This document shows, in pieces, positions 1 through 6,039 of a stretch of DNA of 9,379 nt. How positions within the stretch are numbered: position 1 is the first letter of the stretch; each line of letters starts with the position of its first letter. Source of the stretch: Rikenellaceae bacterium (lineage in GTDB: Bacteria; Bacteroidota; Bacteroidia; Bacteroidales; Rikenellaceae); NCBI GenBank assembly GCA_031286025.1, contig JAITVB010000108.1, forward strand, positions 1-9,379, given 5' to 3'. The notes under the pieces were generated by a model. That model did not search any database. It was not told the origin of the DNA and worked only from the letters and a program-made list of their open reading frames with translations. Made by a program: the position numbers and the translations under genes.

Positions 1-768
1 AACGTGCAGTTGTGCGCCGTGCGGCAGCGGCGCATTCTGGCCGCCGCGTGGGGGGCGCTGCGCAAGGGGGGCATACTGGTTTACAGCACCTGCACTTTCA
101 ACCGCACGGAAAACGAAGATAACGTTGTCTGGTTGGCCGGCGAGCACAATTGCGAAGTGGTGCATGTCGATACCGCCGACCTGCCCGGTATGGTGTGCGG
201 CGAGGCGGGCGGAATTGAAACGTTCCGGTTTTTCCCGCATCGGATCACAGGCGAAGGATTTTTTGCCGCCGTTTTCCGCAAGGGGGGCAATCCGCATAAA
301 GAGCAGAACCACCGATTCCGAAAGGCGGCCCTCGGCGATTTGTCGAAAGCAGCACGGACCGAAGTCGCTTCGTGGTGTGCCCAATCCGAATATATGCGTT
401 TCGGCTCTTTGGCCGACGGGCGGATTTTTGCGTATTATGGCGATGCGATTCACGAGGTCAACCTATTGGCCGACAGGTTTTCCCTTCTTTATTCGGGCGT
501 CGAAACGGGCCAACTGATAAACGGGAAACTGAAACCTGAAGCAAGCCTTGCTCTTTTCCACGGCATATCGCGCGAACGGGTGCCCGAGGCCGACCTCGAT
601 CTGGTCGATGCGTTGCGCTACTTGCGCAGGAACGAGGTGGCGGCCGGCCGGTTTGTGGAAGGGGTGAACCTCGTCACGTTCCAAGGGCTTCCGCTCGGGT
701 GGATCAAGCGTATCGGCCGCCGCTCGAACAACCTATTCCCGAAAGAGTGGCGGATCATGAATTATTAA
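1..768 (+). CDS. RsmB/RsmF-family rRNA cytosine-C5 methyltransferase, 3' part (5' end outside window)
   Basis: Frame is open from base 1 and ends at TAA 766-768, giving 255 visible residues. The enzyme would transfer a methyl group from SAM to C5 of a cytosine in rRNA (NOL1/NOP2/Sun family). Seen: the tail of the methyltransferase domain, with YSTCTF at residues 28-33 and ENED just after. The Cys of this motif is the family's catalytic nucleophile (Cys31 here). HRITGEGFF around residues 80-88 closes the domain. From about residue 130 follows a PUA-like RNA-binding tail ending in LPLGWIKRIGRRSNNLFPKEW, the pattern of RsmF-like proteins with a C-terminal PUA domain. The SAM-binding motifs and the PCS motif lie upstream of the window. 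RsmF-like is more likely than RsmB because of this C-terminal domain, but the exact target base cannot be told. A hairpin follows 12 nt after the stop. Confidence 0.88.
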   Translation, partial: NVQLCAVRQRRILAAAWGALRKGGILVYSTCTFNRTENEDNVVWLAGEHNCEVVHVDTADLPGMVCGEAGGIETFRFFPHRITGEGFFAAVFRKGGNPHKEQNHRFRKAALGDLSKAARTEVASWCAQSEYMRFGSLADGRIFAYYGDAIHEVNLLADRFSLLYSGVETGQLINGKLKPEASLALFHGISRERVPEADLDLVDALRYLRRNEVAAGRFVEGVNLVTFQGLPLGWIKRIGRRSNNLFPKEWRIMNY

Positions 769-780
769 GATGCGATACGG

Positions 781-803
781 CCTCGGTGCGCCCCGCACCG
801 GGG
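781..803 (+). terminator. GC-rich hairpin behind the rRNA methyltransferase gene
   Basis: The sequence forms CCTCGGTGCG - CCC - CGCACCGGGG, a 10-bp stem (one T-G wobble) with a 3-nt loop, starting 12 nt after the stop codon. It is followed by GATTTCTTCC rather than a clean T-run, so intrinsic termination is plausible but not proven. Confidence 0.5.
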
Positions 804-938
804 GATTTCTTCCAGGCAAAATCCGGACAAAAATTTTGGGTGTCGCTTTTTAAAAACGGCACTTCCCTCGTGTGAATTTAAACCCGAAGTTTGGACGGAT
901 TAATAATTCAGATGGCATGAGTTATGCAAAACATGTGT

Positions 939-946
939 TATCTTCG
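939..946 (+). promoter_or_regulatory. Candidate Bacteroidetes -7 element for the chrA pair
   Basis: TATCTTCG differs from the Bacteroidetes -7 consensus TAnnTTTG at one position. It ends only 4 nt before the GTG taken as the first chrA start, so the transcript would be leaderless or almost so. No good TTTG -33 element lies 19-21 bp upstream; the nearest TTTG (890-893) is too far away. The call rests on the -7 element only. Confidence 0.35.
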
Positions 947-950
947 CCCC

Positions 951-1484
951 GTGAAGGCGTACTTTGAACTTTTTTGGTCATTCTTCAAGATCGGCTGTTT
1001 TACGTTTGGCGGCGGGTATGCGATGATTCCGCTGATCCGGCGCGAGGTGATCGAACGCCGCAAATGGGTCGGCCCCGACGAGTTTCTCGAACTGTTGGCC
1101 CTGGCTCAAACCTCGCCCGGCCCGATCGCGATCAACACTTCTGTCTTCGTCGGATACAAACGTTTCGGTTGGCGCGGCGCATTTACCGCAACGCTCGGCA
1201 CAGTACTGCCTTCCTTTTTGATTATTTTGGCGATCGCCGTCTTTTTTACCGATGTCAGGGATAACCCGATCGTCGGACGCATTTTCAAGGGCATGCGCCC
1301 GGCGGTGGTGGCCCTGATCGCTTCGCCGGTTTATAAACTGGCCAAAGGGCTCGGTTATATCCGGATCGGGATCGCTGCGGCGGTGGCCGTTGCAGTGGGC
1401 TTTTCAGGTGTGTCGCCCGTGTGGTTGCTGATCGCCGGAGCGGCTTGCGGAATGCTGTACGGAGTTTATAAGGAAAAGGCATGA
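951..1484 (+). CDS. chrA: Chromate transporter, short-chain ChrA subunit 1
   Basis: Inner-membrane protein of the CHR family (Pfam chromate transporter). The family exports chromate or related oxyanions, and short members work as pairs of half-size proteins. The 177-residue product carries the two signature motifs: FGGGYAMI at residues 19-26 and SPGPIAINTSVFVGY at 55-69. Hydrophobic segments follow near 77-99, 116-130 and 138-172. The frame could start at ATG 924, but that adds nine residues (MQNMCYLRP) unlike the family N-terminus. GTG 951 gives the typical start (M)KAYFELFWSFFKIG, and the candidate -7 element lies inside the extra segment. The stop overlaps the start of the second subunit (ATGA at 1481-1484), which indicates translational coupling. 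The true substrate is unknown; many bacterial members have no proven role in chromate resistance. Confidence 0.87.
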   Translation: MKAYFELFWSFFKIGCFTFGGGYAMIPLIRREVIERRKWVGPDEFLELLALAQTSPGPIAINTSVFVGYKRFGWRGAFTATLGTVLPSFLIILAIAVFFTDVRDNPIVGRIFKGMRPAVVALIASPVYKLAKGLGYIRIGIAAAVAVAVGFSGVSPVWLLIAGAACGMLYGVYKEKA

Positions 1485-2002
1485 TCTATCTGAAACTGTT
1501 CTGGACATTCCTGAAGATCGGTCTTTTCGGTTTCGGCGGCGGCTATGCGATGCTGTCGCTCATTCAGCACGAGGTGGTCGAAAACCGGGCGTGGTTGTCG
1601 AACCAGGAGTTTACCGATATTGTGGCCATTTCGCAGATCACTCCCGGCCCGATCGCGGTCAACAGTGCCACTTATGTCGGCTATACGGTCACGGGCAACG
1701 CCTGGGGATCGGCCCTGGCGACGTTTGCGGTGTGCCTTCCGCCGTTGGTGCTCATGTTGCTGCTGACCAAGTTTTTTATAAAATTCAGGAAAAATCGCCG
1801 TGTGGGCTACGCGATGGACGGTCTGAAACCGGTCATGATCGGGATGATTGGCGCCGCGGTCTTCCTGTTGATGACGCCGGCCAATTTTCCCGACCTGAAA
1901 GCGGTGCTGCTTTTTCTGATCTGCTTGGCAGCTTCGGAGCACAAGATCAACCCGATCGTGCTGATCGCCGCCTCGGGTGTAGCCGGATTGTTACTGTATT
2001 AG
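1481..2002 (+). CDS. chrA: Chromate transporter, short-chain ChrA subunit 2
   Basis: Second half-size CHR transporter subunit, 173 residues, with ATG overlapping the stop of the first (ATGA). It is a diverged paralogue of its neighbour: FGFGGGYAM at residues 16-24 and TPGPIAVNSATYVGY at 54-68 sit at the same places as in subunit 1. Hydrophobic segments lie at about 72-100, 116-132 and 140-172. In known short-chain pairs both subunits are needed and insert with opposite topology; that this pair does so is inferred. The sequence stays family-like to the stop at 2000-2002. A degenerate outer-membrane protein fragment begins immediately after the stop, with no spacer. Confidence 0.88.
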   Translation: MIYLKLFWTFLKIGLFGFGGGYAMLSLIQHEVVENRAWLSNQEFTDIVAISQITPGPIAVNSATYVGYTVTGNAWGSALATFAVCLPPLVLMLLLTKFFIKFRKNRRVGYAMDGLKPVMIGMIGAAVFLLMTPANFPDLKAVLLFLICLAASEHKINPIVLIAASGVAGLLLY

Positions 2003-2269
2003 TGCAACGGCAAAAACTCCCGTTGAGCCAGTTCCTTCCTTCGGTCGGAATCGAGCTGACCTTGACCGGCGACATCCATGACGATACCCACCACTTCAAC
2101 TACGGGGGTGGTCGGTAGCGCCGGTATCGGGATGAAGTTTTGGAAAGGCGAATTGATGTTTCTGGCCGGTGGCCGGTATGGCTTTGTGAAAATCCAGAAG
2201 AGCGACGAGAACGGCCGGAACCGCATCGGTGCCGGTTCATTCATCCTCGGCTACGCTTTTGCCCTGTAA
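2002..2269 (+). pseudogene. Remnant of an outer-membrane beta-barrel protein (3' end only, frameshifted)
   Basis: The stretch carries two barrel-like pieces in adjacent frames. The first (about 2002-2115) includes VGIELTLTGDIHDDTHHFNY and runs into TAG at 2116-2118. The second continues as VGSAGIGMKFWKGELMFLAG, then shows alternating strand-turn-strand residues and ends in ILGYAFAL with stop 2267-2269, like the last strand of an outer-membrane barrel. Taking one G out of the five-G run at 2104-2108 joins the pieces into one frame with Tyr-Gly-Val-Val-Gly at the junction. No start or N-terminal part is visible upstream, because that DNA is the intact chrA gene. I read it as the tail of a deleted gene. 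An alternative is a 63-residue ORF starting at ATG 2078. The exact family (PorT-like or OmpA-type barrel) cannot be told. Confidence 0.5.
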
Positions 2270-3098
2270 TTGCAGCGCGTTTATTTATCAAGAAGTACCG
2301 CAGGAAAACAGTGTTTTCCTGCGGTACTTTGCTGTAAGACTTCCCGTGCGGAGACGCATCTAAAAATCCCTGACTGTTGAGATAGCCGGTCAGGTCGTGC
2401 TTTTTCGCTTCGCGGTGATAGTCGAGGATGTGGCCGACCCAATCGTTGTCGGTCGTGGTACCGTTGCGGGTTTCATTAAACCGCTCGATGGCGGCGTCGT
2501 ATTCGATCAGTTCGGGCACCAGTTCCCCCCGCGGCCGGTAATGATTTTCGTGAACCGCGAGCGACACGGGCCGCTTGGGTTTCAGGTCGGGTTCCTCGTT
2601 CGGATGGCCGACCGACAACCCGCACACGATGGCCACCCCTTCGGGCAACCCGAGGATCTGCGACACCCGCTTCGGATCGGCCGTGCGCACATACCCGATC
2701 GCACAACATCCCAACCCGAGCGCTTCGCACGCCACCATCGCGTTTTGCATCGCCATCGCCGCGTCGATCACGCCCACCGTAAAGCCGTCGATCTTTTCTT
2801 CGAAGTCGGGATAAACGATCCCTTTGGCCTCGCCCGCAATGTGCAACTGATGAAAATCGGTGCAGAATACGAAAAACACCGCCGAAGTCTTGACCTGCTT
2901 CTGTCCGATAATTTTATAAAGCTCCTCTTTTATGGCCTGGTCGGTGACGGCAACCACCGAAAACTGCTGCCCGTTGTAACTGGTCGATGTGTTTTGAATG
3001 GCCCGATAGATGAAATCGAGTTTTTCGGCCTCGACCGGGCGGCGTTCGTAACGGCGCACCGACCGGCGTTCGAAAAGAATTTCCGTAATTGTTTTCAT
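2241..3098 (-). CDS. NfsA/FRP-like FMN-dependent nitroreductase with abnormal C-terminal extension
   Basis: Flavin (FMN) oxidoreductase of the nitroreductase superfamily, group A type, expected to reduce nitro compounds, quinones or flavins with NAD(P)H in the cytoplasm. Seen: RRSVRRY at residues 11-17 (FMN phosphate contact in the family), a dimer-core segment with NTSTSYNGQQ at 36-45, and GLGCCAIGYVRTADPKRV at 128-145 followed by GLPEGVAIVCGLSVGHP, the NfsA-like pattern. Family members usually end soon after a QGF-like tail; here QGF is at 243-245, but 40 more residues follow, encoded through the 2293-2329 hairpin and the barrel remnant. Removing one A from the run at 2362-2366 would put TAG directly after QGF. 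The start ATG overlaps the stop of the zinc-ribbon gene (ATGA at 3098-3095), so it is the last gene of a coupled three-gene operon. Confidence 0.85.
   Translation of the reverse strand: MKTITEILFERRSVRRYERRPVEAEKLDFIYRAIQNTSTSYNGQQFSVVAVTDQAIKEELYKIIGQKQVKTSAVFFVFCTDFHQLHIAGEAKGIVYPDFEEKIDGFTVGVIDAAMAMQNAMVACEALGLGCCAIGYVRTADPKRVSQILGLPEGVAIVCGLSVGHPNEEPDLKPKRPVSLAVHENHYRPRGELVPELIEYDAAIERFNETRNGTTTDNDWVGHILDYHREAKKHDLTGYLNSQGFLDASPHGKSYSKVPQENTVFLRYFLINKRAAITGQKRSRG
2293..2329. terminator. Perfect 18-bp inverted repeat, probable bidirectional terminator
   Basis: Left arm AAGTACCGCAGGAAAACA (2293-2310), one central base, and its exact reverse complement (2312-2329). As RNA this gives a 16-bp stem with a 5-nt loop. 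It lies between convergent transcription units: the chrA pair plus barrel remnant on + and the nitroreductase operon on -. Short T-rich tails follow on both sides (CTTTGCTGT on +, CTTCTTGAT on -). It now lies inside the extended nitroreductase reading frame, which suggests the frame, not the hairpin, is the abnormal element. Confidence 0.7.
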
Positions 3099-3301
3099 GG
3101 TTGTTTTCCTTTAGTGATCTTAAAATCATGGCCGCAATCGAAGCAATGGAGTTTCTTTTCGCGGAAGGGTAGCGGCAGGGCGCACAGGTAAAGCGAAAAC
3201 AAAGCCCATCCCGAAAGCCGAGCCTTCGACACTTCGTCCGACCCGCATACCGGGCACCGGGTTTCTTCGCTCCCGTCTATCGCTTTTCCGCACCCGCTCA
3301 T
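3095..3301 (-). CDS. Small zinc-ribbon membrane-associated protein (68 aa)
   Basis: The start at ATG 3301-3299 overlaps the DUF2007 stop (ATGA) and the stop overlaps the nitroreductase start, so the assignment is well supported although the gene is only 68 codons. Seen: a first knuckle CPVCG (Cys16, Cys19), a hydrophobic stretch GWALFSLYLCALPLPF at about 31-46, then a second knuckle CFDCGHDF (Cys53, Cys56). This is a four-cysteine zinc ribbon with a hydrophobic insert that could dip into or cross the membrane. Cys4 and Cys40 are extra. The longer frame upstream of 3301 only shadows the DUF2007 gene. In several Bacteroidetes a similar ribbon is the C-terminal part of DUF2007-type proteins, so this may be a split form. 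The function is unknown; binding a metal or a partner protein is inferred. Confidence 0.72.
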   Translation of the reverse strand: MSGCGKAIDGSEETRCPVCGSDEVSKARLSGWALFSLYLCALPLPFREKKLHCFDCGHDFKITKGKQP

Positions 3302-3612
3302 CGTTTCTTTCTGAAAATCCGGCGGATGGCGCCCACTATGCGTTCCACGACGATATCCTGCTGCGTGGGTTTCAGATCGTCTTCGTTCCAATAGCCACCG
3401 TTTTGGAGAGCGACGACGGCTTCCTGCAGGTCGCGTTTTCGCACCTGCAACTTGACACCGCCCACAGCCGTCGAATAAAAATTATCGACCTGCACGGTCA
3501 ACTCGTCCTGCACGAAACACTCGACTCCCTCCGATTCGAGGAAGGCCCTCACCAACGCCGCGTCCTGCGGCAGGACAAAGGTTTTTACGGTGATCAACTC
3601 CGACTTATCCAT
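3298..3612 (-). CDS. DUF2007 domain protein (putative signal-transducing protein)
   Basis: 104-residue soluble protein. The N-terminal 70 residues have the DUF2007 pattern: a first strand LITVKTFVLPQDAALVRAFL, then LESEGVECFVQDE, and GGVKLQVRKRDLQEAVVAL near 51-69. This is a ferredoxin-like small fold resembling PII-type ligand-binding domains, with the common family wording 'AxxxrxxLEaeGIxxxv'. The tail is strongly basic (RRIFRKKR). No enzymatic residue is apparent and the role is not known. It is the first gene of the operon with the zinc-ribbon gene and the nitroreductase; a regulatory or sensing link to the flavoenzyme is only an inference. ATG 3612 is the first start in the frame and lies about 25 nt after a possible transcription start. 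Confidence 0.75.
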   Translation of the reverse strand: MDKSELITVKTFVLPQDAALVRAFLESEGVECFVQDELTVQVDNFYSTAVGGVKLQVRKRDLQEAVVALQNGGYWNEDDLKPTQQDIVVERIVGAIRRIFRKKR

Positions 3613-3800
3613 CTTTCCGTTCTGTTTTCAAGGGCTACAGAGCATTATCTGCGTTAATTACTGAATGTCAAATTTTTCGGTATCGCTATTTTCACTTATC
3701 GGCAATCGATCTTCTCTTGCCGAAGCAACCCTTTACTTGTCGATGCTTCTTCGAGTCGGATGAACATTTTGATCATAATCCACTCTTCCTGCATCCGCCC
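3613..3800. other. 188-bp AT-richer intergenic region between two - strand operons
   Basis: Apart from the candidate promoter there is a weak hairpin, CGGCAA (3700-3705) and TTGCCG (3717-3722) with an 11-nt loop, about 80 nt past the end of the FAH gene; it has no T-run and is a doubtful terminator. No ORF with family-like sequence and no RNA gene is visible. Confidence 0.5.
3644..3671 (-). promoter_or_regulatory. Candidate promoter of the DUF2007-nitroreductase operon
   Basis: On the - strand, TTGACA (3671-3666), 16 bp, then GATAAT (3649-3644), about 32 bp before the DUF2007 start. This fits the E. coli-type sigma70 consensus in 11 of 12 positions, but that consensus is not the usual one in Bacteroidetes. 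The same site contains TTTG (3672-3669), a -33-like element, followed 21 bp later by TAATGCTC, a poor match to TAnnTTTG. It could be chance in AT-rich intergenic DNA. Confidence 0.35.
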
Positions 3801-4424
3801 CTATTTTATGTCAAAATCGAGCAATACCCGCCCCTCAAGAGAGGCCCGGAAACGATCGCCTGGATGTACTGCCCCCACGCCTACGGGCGTCCCGGTAAAA
3901 AGCAGGTCGCCGATGCGCAGGGTAATGAAGCGTGAAATGTGGGCGATCAGCCGGTCGACACCGAAGATCATCAGCGACGTATCGCCCCGCTGCACGACCT
4001 CCCCGTTCAACTCCCCGGTAAAATACAATTTCTGCACCTCACCGCCCAACTCCGCCAACGGAATGAACCGGGGCGAAACGGCGGCCGAATGGTCGAACGA
4101 CTTGCACACTTCCCACGGCAATCCCTCGGCAATACATCGCCGCTGGATATCGCGTGCGGTGAAGTCGATCCCCAAACCCACCTCGTCGTAGCACCGCGGC
4201 GCAAATTTTTCGTCAATGGCCTTGGCTGTCCGCTTGATCCGCACCACCAACTCCGTTTCGTAATGCAGATCGTTGCTGAAATCGGGCACATAGAACGGGT
4301 CGTTGTTGCGCAGTAACGCCGTGTCGGGCTTGCTGAAGAAGATGGGTTCGGTCGGGATATTCCGGTTGCCGTCCAACTCGTGGATGTGGTCGACGTAGTT
4401 GCGGCCGATGCAGATGATTTTCAT
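3801..4424 (-). CDS. Fumarylacetoacetate hydrolase (FAH) family protein, FAHD1/YcgM-like
   Basis: Metal-dependent C-C hydrolase or decarboxylase of the FAH fold, 207 residues, about the length of the single-domain FAHD1/YcgM group, which act on acylpyruvates or oxaloacetate. Seen: CIGRNYVDHIHE at residues 5-16, SKPDTALL at 31-38, the metal-binding ExE pair in HYETELV (Glu56, Glu58) with Asp87 in GLGIDFTARD as third ligand, KSFDHSA at 108-114, and GTPVGVGAVHPGD at 178-190. All residues expected for an active enzyme are present. It is the last gene of the - strand operon; its ATG shares one base with the stop of the flavin split-barrel gene (TGATG). The substrate cannot be read from the sequence. 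A housekeeping role in clearing oxaloacetate tautomers or acylpyruvates is one possibility. Confidence 0.85.
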   Translation of the reverse strand: MKIICIGRNYVDHIHELDGNRNIPTEPIFFSKPDTALLRNNDPFYVPDFSNDLHYETELVVRIKRTAKAIDEKFAPRCYDEVGLGIDFTARDIQRRCIAEGLPWEVCKSFDHSAAVSPRFIPLAELGGEVQKLYFTGELNGEVVQRGDTSLMIFGVDRLIAHISRFITLRIGDLLFTGTPVGVGAVHPGDRFRASLEGRVLLDFDIK

Positions 4425-4849
4425 CAGAACGTAATGATTTCTTTCGGTTCCAGGTTGTTCTCCATCGTCCAGAAATGGGCCTCGCCGTGGGCGATGCGGA
4501 AGATCGCCAGATCGGGACTGTCGACCGTCAGGCCCATATCGATTAAAAACGGGCGGTCTTTCATGATCCGCTCTTTCAGTGCCCGGTCGTTCATAAATTC
4601 GACGGGGCCGCCCATACGCAACATTGTGCCAAGCGCCCCTTCGTGGCGGTAGAAACAGGCTTCGGCCTTGGGGTGGGCGCGTAACTGCTTCGCCACGTCT
4701 TTCATCCCTCCGACCTGAAAGTAAAAACCGCTTTCATCGGCAAACCAGAAACCGAGAGCCCGCACACGGGGTTGGTCGCTTTCGACGGTAGCCAGGTAAC
4801 AATAAGGGTTTTCGTTGGTGAAACGGATGCAATCCTGAATCGTTTTCAT
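4424..4849 (-). CDS. Pyridoxamine 5'-phosphate oxidase-like FMN-binding split-barrel protein
   Basis: Small flavoprotein-like domain, 141 residues, the usual length of the single-domain PNPOx-like family common in Bacteroidales. Seen: an N-terminal helix, then PYCYLATVESDQPRVRALGF at 15-34, where the strand pair and the Arg/Pro pattern match the FMN phosphate region; FYFQVGGMKDVAKQLRAHPKAEACFY at 42-67, the second signature of the fold; and LRMGGPVEFMND near 77-88. The C-terminus with AHFWTMENN resembles family members that end in a short tail after the last strand. Real PNPO has more residues and a conserved C-terminal motif that is missing here, so vitamin B6 synthesis is unlikely. It may bind FMN, F420 or heme; which is unknown. 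It starts 13 nt after the pseudouridine synthase stop and overlaps the FAH start by one base. Confidence 0.8.
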   Translation of the reverse strand: MKTIQDCIRFTNENPYCYLATVESDQPRVRALGFWFADESGFYFQVGGMKDVAKQLRAHPKAEACFYRHEGALGTMLRMGGPVEFMNDRALKERIMKDRPFLIDMGLTVDSPDLAIFRIAHGEAHFWTMENNLEPKEIITF

Positions 4850-4862
4850 AAGTTATGGTTTT

Positions 4863-5567
4863 TTAGGGGTTACCCCTCTGAGTATCTTCAAAGTACCCCC
4901 ACAGGTTATCCTCCCGCGGTACGGGTGCGATTACTTTTATTGGCTCTTTCCGCACCGGATGTACGAATTCGAGTGATCGGGCGTGGAGCGCAATACCGCC
5001 GTTCGTATTCGACCGTGAGGCGCCATATTTCAGGTCGCCCTTAATCGGCCAACCCATTCGCGAAAGTTGACAGCGAATCTGGTGATGGCGGCCGGTAAGC
5101 AGTTCGATTTCGATGAGTGAATAGCGGTCGCTAGTGCCGATCAGACGATAGTTGAGCCGTGCCTCTTTCGACTCGGCGGTTGGTTTCGGCACGCACCGCG
5201 AACGGTTGGTTTTACCGTCGCGCACGATGTGGTGCGCGAGTGTCCCCTCTACCGGTTCGGGCGATTTTTCGGTAATGGCCCAATATGTCTTTCGAAAATC
5301 GCGCTCCTTCATCATTTCGTTCAACCGGGCCAATGCCTTGCTTGTTTTGGCAAAGAGCACCGCACCGCTCACCGGACGATCGACACGGTGAACAACTCCC
5401 AGAAAGACCTGCCCGGGTTTGTTATCCCGAATCCTCAGGAAAATCTTGACTTCATCTTCCAACGCGCTTGTCCCCTGTCTATCGGGTTGGACGAGCTCGC
5501 CCGCGCGCTTGTTGACCACCATCAGGTGGTTGTCTTCATAGAGTATCTGTTTCGGATCGAACATCAT
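4863..5567 (-). CDS. RluA-family pseudouridine synthase
   Basis: Isomerises specific uridines to pseudouridine in rRNA or tRNA. The 234-residue product has the RluA-family catalytic motif HRVDRPVSG at 60-68, with Asp63 as the nucleophile. Other family motifs are VVNKRAGELVQPD at 17-29 (like the usual 'vvnKPaGl.vhp'), FRKTYWAI at 91-98, and LLTGRHHQIRCQLSRMGWPI at 156-175, followed by GD and YG. There is no N-terminal S4 domain, which fits RluA/TruC-like members rather than RluC or RluD. The target site is unknown. Two ATGs lie in tandem: 5567, which shares a base with the cdd stop (TGATG), and 5564; either could be used. The frame extends upstream to 5708, but that part only shadows cdd. It is the fourth gene of the operon. 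Confidence 0.88.
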   Translation of the reverse strand: MMFDPKQILYEDNHLMVVNKRAGELVQPDRQGTSALEDEVKIFLRIRDNKPGQVFLGVVHRVDRPVSGAVLFAKTSKALARLNEMMKERDFRKTYWAITEKSPEPVEGTLAHHIVRDGKTNRSRCVPKPTAESKEARLNYRLIGTSDRYSLIEIELLTGRHHQIRCQLSRMGWPIKGDLKYGASRSNTNGGIALHARSLEFVHPVRKEPIKVIAPVPREDNLWGYFEDTQRGNP

Positions 5568-6037
5568 CAGGCCAATGAAAAGGTAAAGGGCAGCAGGTCG
5601 GCCGCGCGTTCGACGGCGATCGTCTGCCGGTTGCCGGTAAAGAGGATGGCGATGGGTTCGCCCTGCCGTTTTTCCAGATCGACGAGCGACTGGACACAGA
5701 TGCCGCACGAGGTGACCGGTGTATCGGTAAACGCGCCGTCATGCCATGCGGCGATGGCCATTTTCAGGATCTTTCGCCCGGAATATTGCGAAAGTACCGA
5801 GAAGATCACCACCCGTTCAGCACAGAGTCCTGCCGGAAAAACTTCACTCTCCTGGTTGTTGCCGGCGACCACCGCCCCGTTGTCGAGCAGCGCCGCCGCC
5901 CCGACCCGGAAGCCGGAGTAAGGTGCCCACGCCCCGTCGCATGCCGCCTGTGCCCGTTCGGCCAACCGGCGGTCGGTTTCAGGCAGTTGGTCGATGGCCG
6001 ACGCCCGGTAGCGGATCGTTTTTTCGAGTGTTTTCAT
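5567..6037 (-). CDS. cdd: Cytidine deaminase
   Basis: Zinc enzyme converting cytidine or deoxycytidine to uridine or deoxyuridine in pyrimidine salvage, cytoplasmic. The 156-residue product matches the short homotetrameric class. Seen: WAPYSGFRVGAAALLDNG at 37-54, GNNQESEVFPAGLCAERV at 59-76, with zinc ligand Cys72 and catalytic Glu74, and TPVTSCGICVQSL at 106-118, with zinc ligands Cys111 and Cys114. ATG 6037 lies two bases after the mnmD stop and gives MKTLEKTIRYRAS; the longer frame from 6106 adds only sequence antisense-like to mnmD. It is in the middle of an RNA-modification operon. Linking RNA turnover and pyrimidine recycling is plausible, but the order may simply be a lineage-specific cluster. 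Confidence 0.92.
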   Translation of the reverse strand: MKTLEKTIRYRASAIDQLPETDRRLAERAQAACDGAWAPYSGFRVGAAALLDNGAVVAGNNQESEVFPAGLCAERVVIFSVLSQYSGRKILKMAIAAWHDGAFTDTPVTSCGICVQSLVDLEKRQGEPIAILFTGNRQTIAVERAADLLPFTFSLA

Positions 6038-6039
6038 AG

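Noticed and set aside
1591..2001. +1-frame ORF inside chrA as the missing 5' part of the barrel protein
   Set aside because: Its translation over this stretch is chrA shadow without beta-strand patterns; only the part after about 2002 looks real.
2397..3191. 264-codon + strand frame antisense to the nitroreductase and zinc-ribbon genes
   Set aside because: The opposite strand has clear family motifs and coupled starts. This frame shows no recognisable domain and comes from GC-rich codon structure.
3700..3722. CGGCAA/TTGCCG hairpin as terminator of the FAH operon
   Set aside because: Six base pairs with an 11-nt loop, no T-run, and about 80 nt from the stop: too weak to call.
5568..5708. 47-codon upstream extension of the RluA-family gene
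   Set aside because: It lies entirely inside cdd and has no pseudouridine-synthase-like sequence; tandem ATGs at 5567/5564 right at the cdd stop are the natural start.
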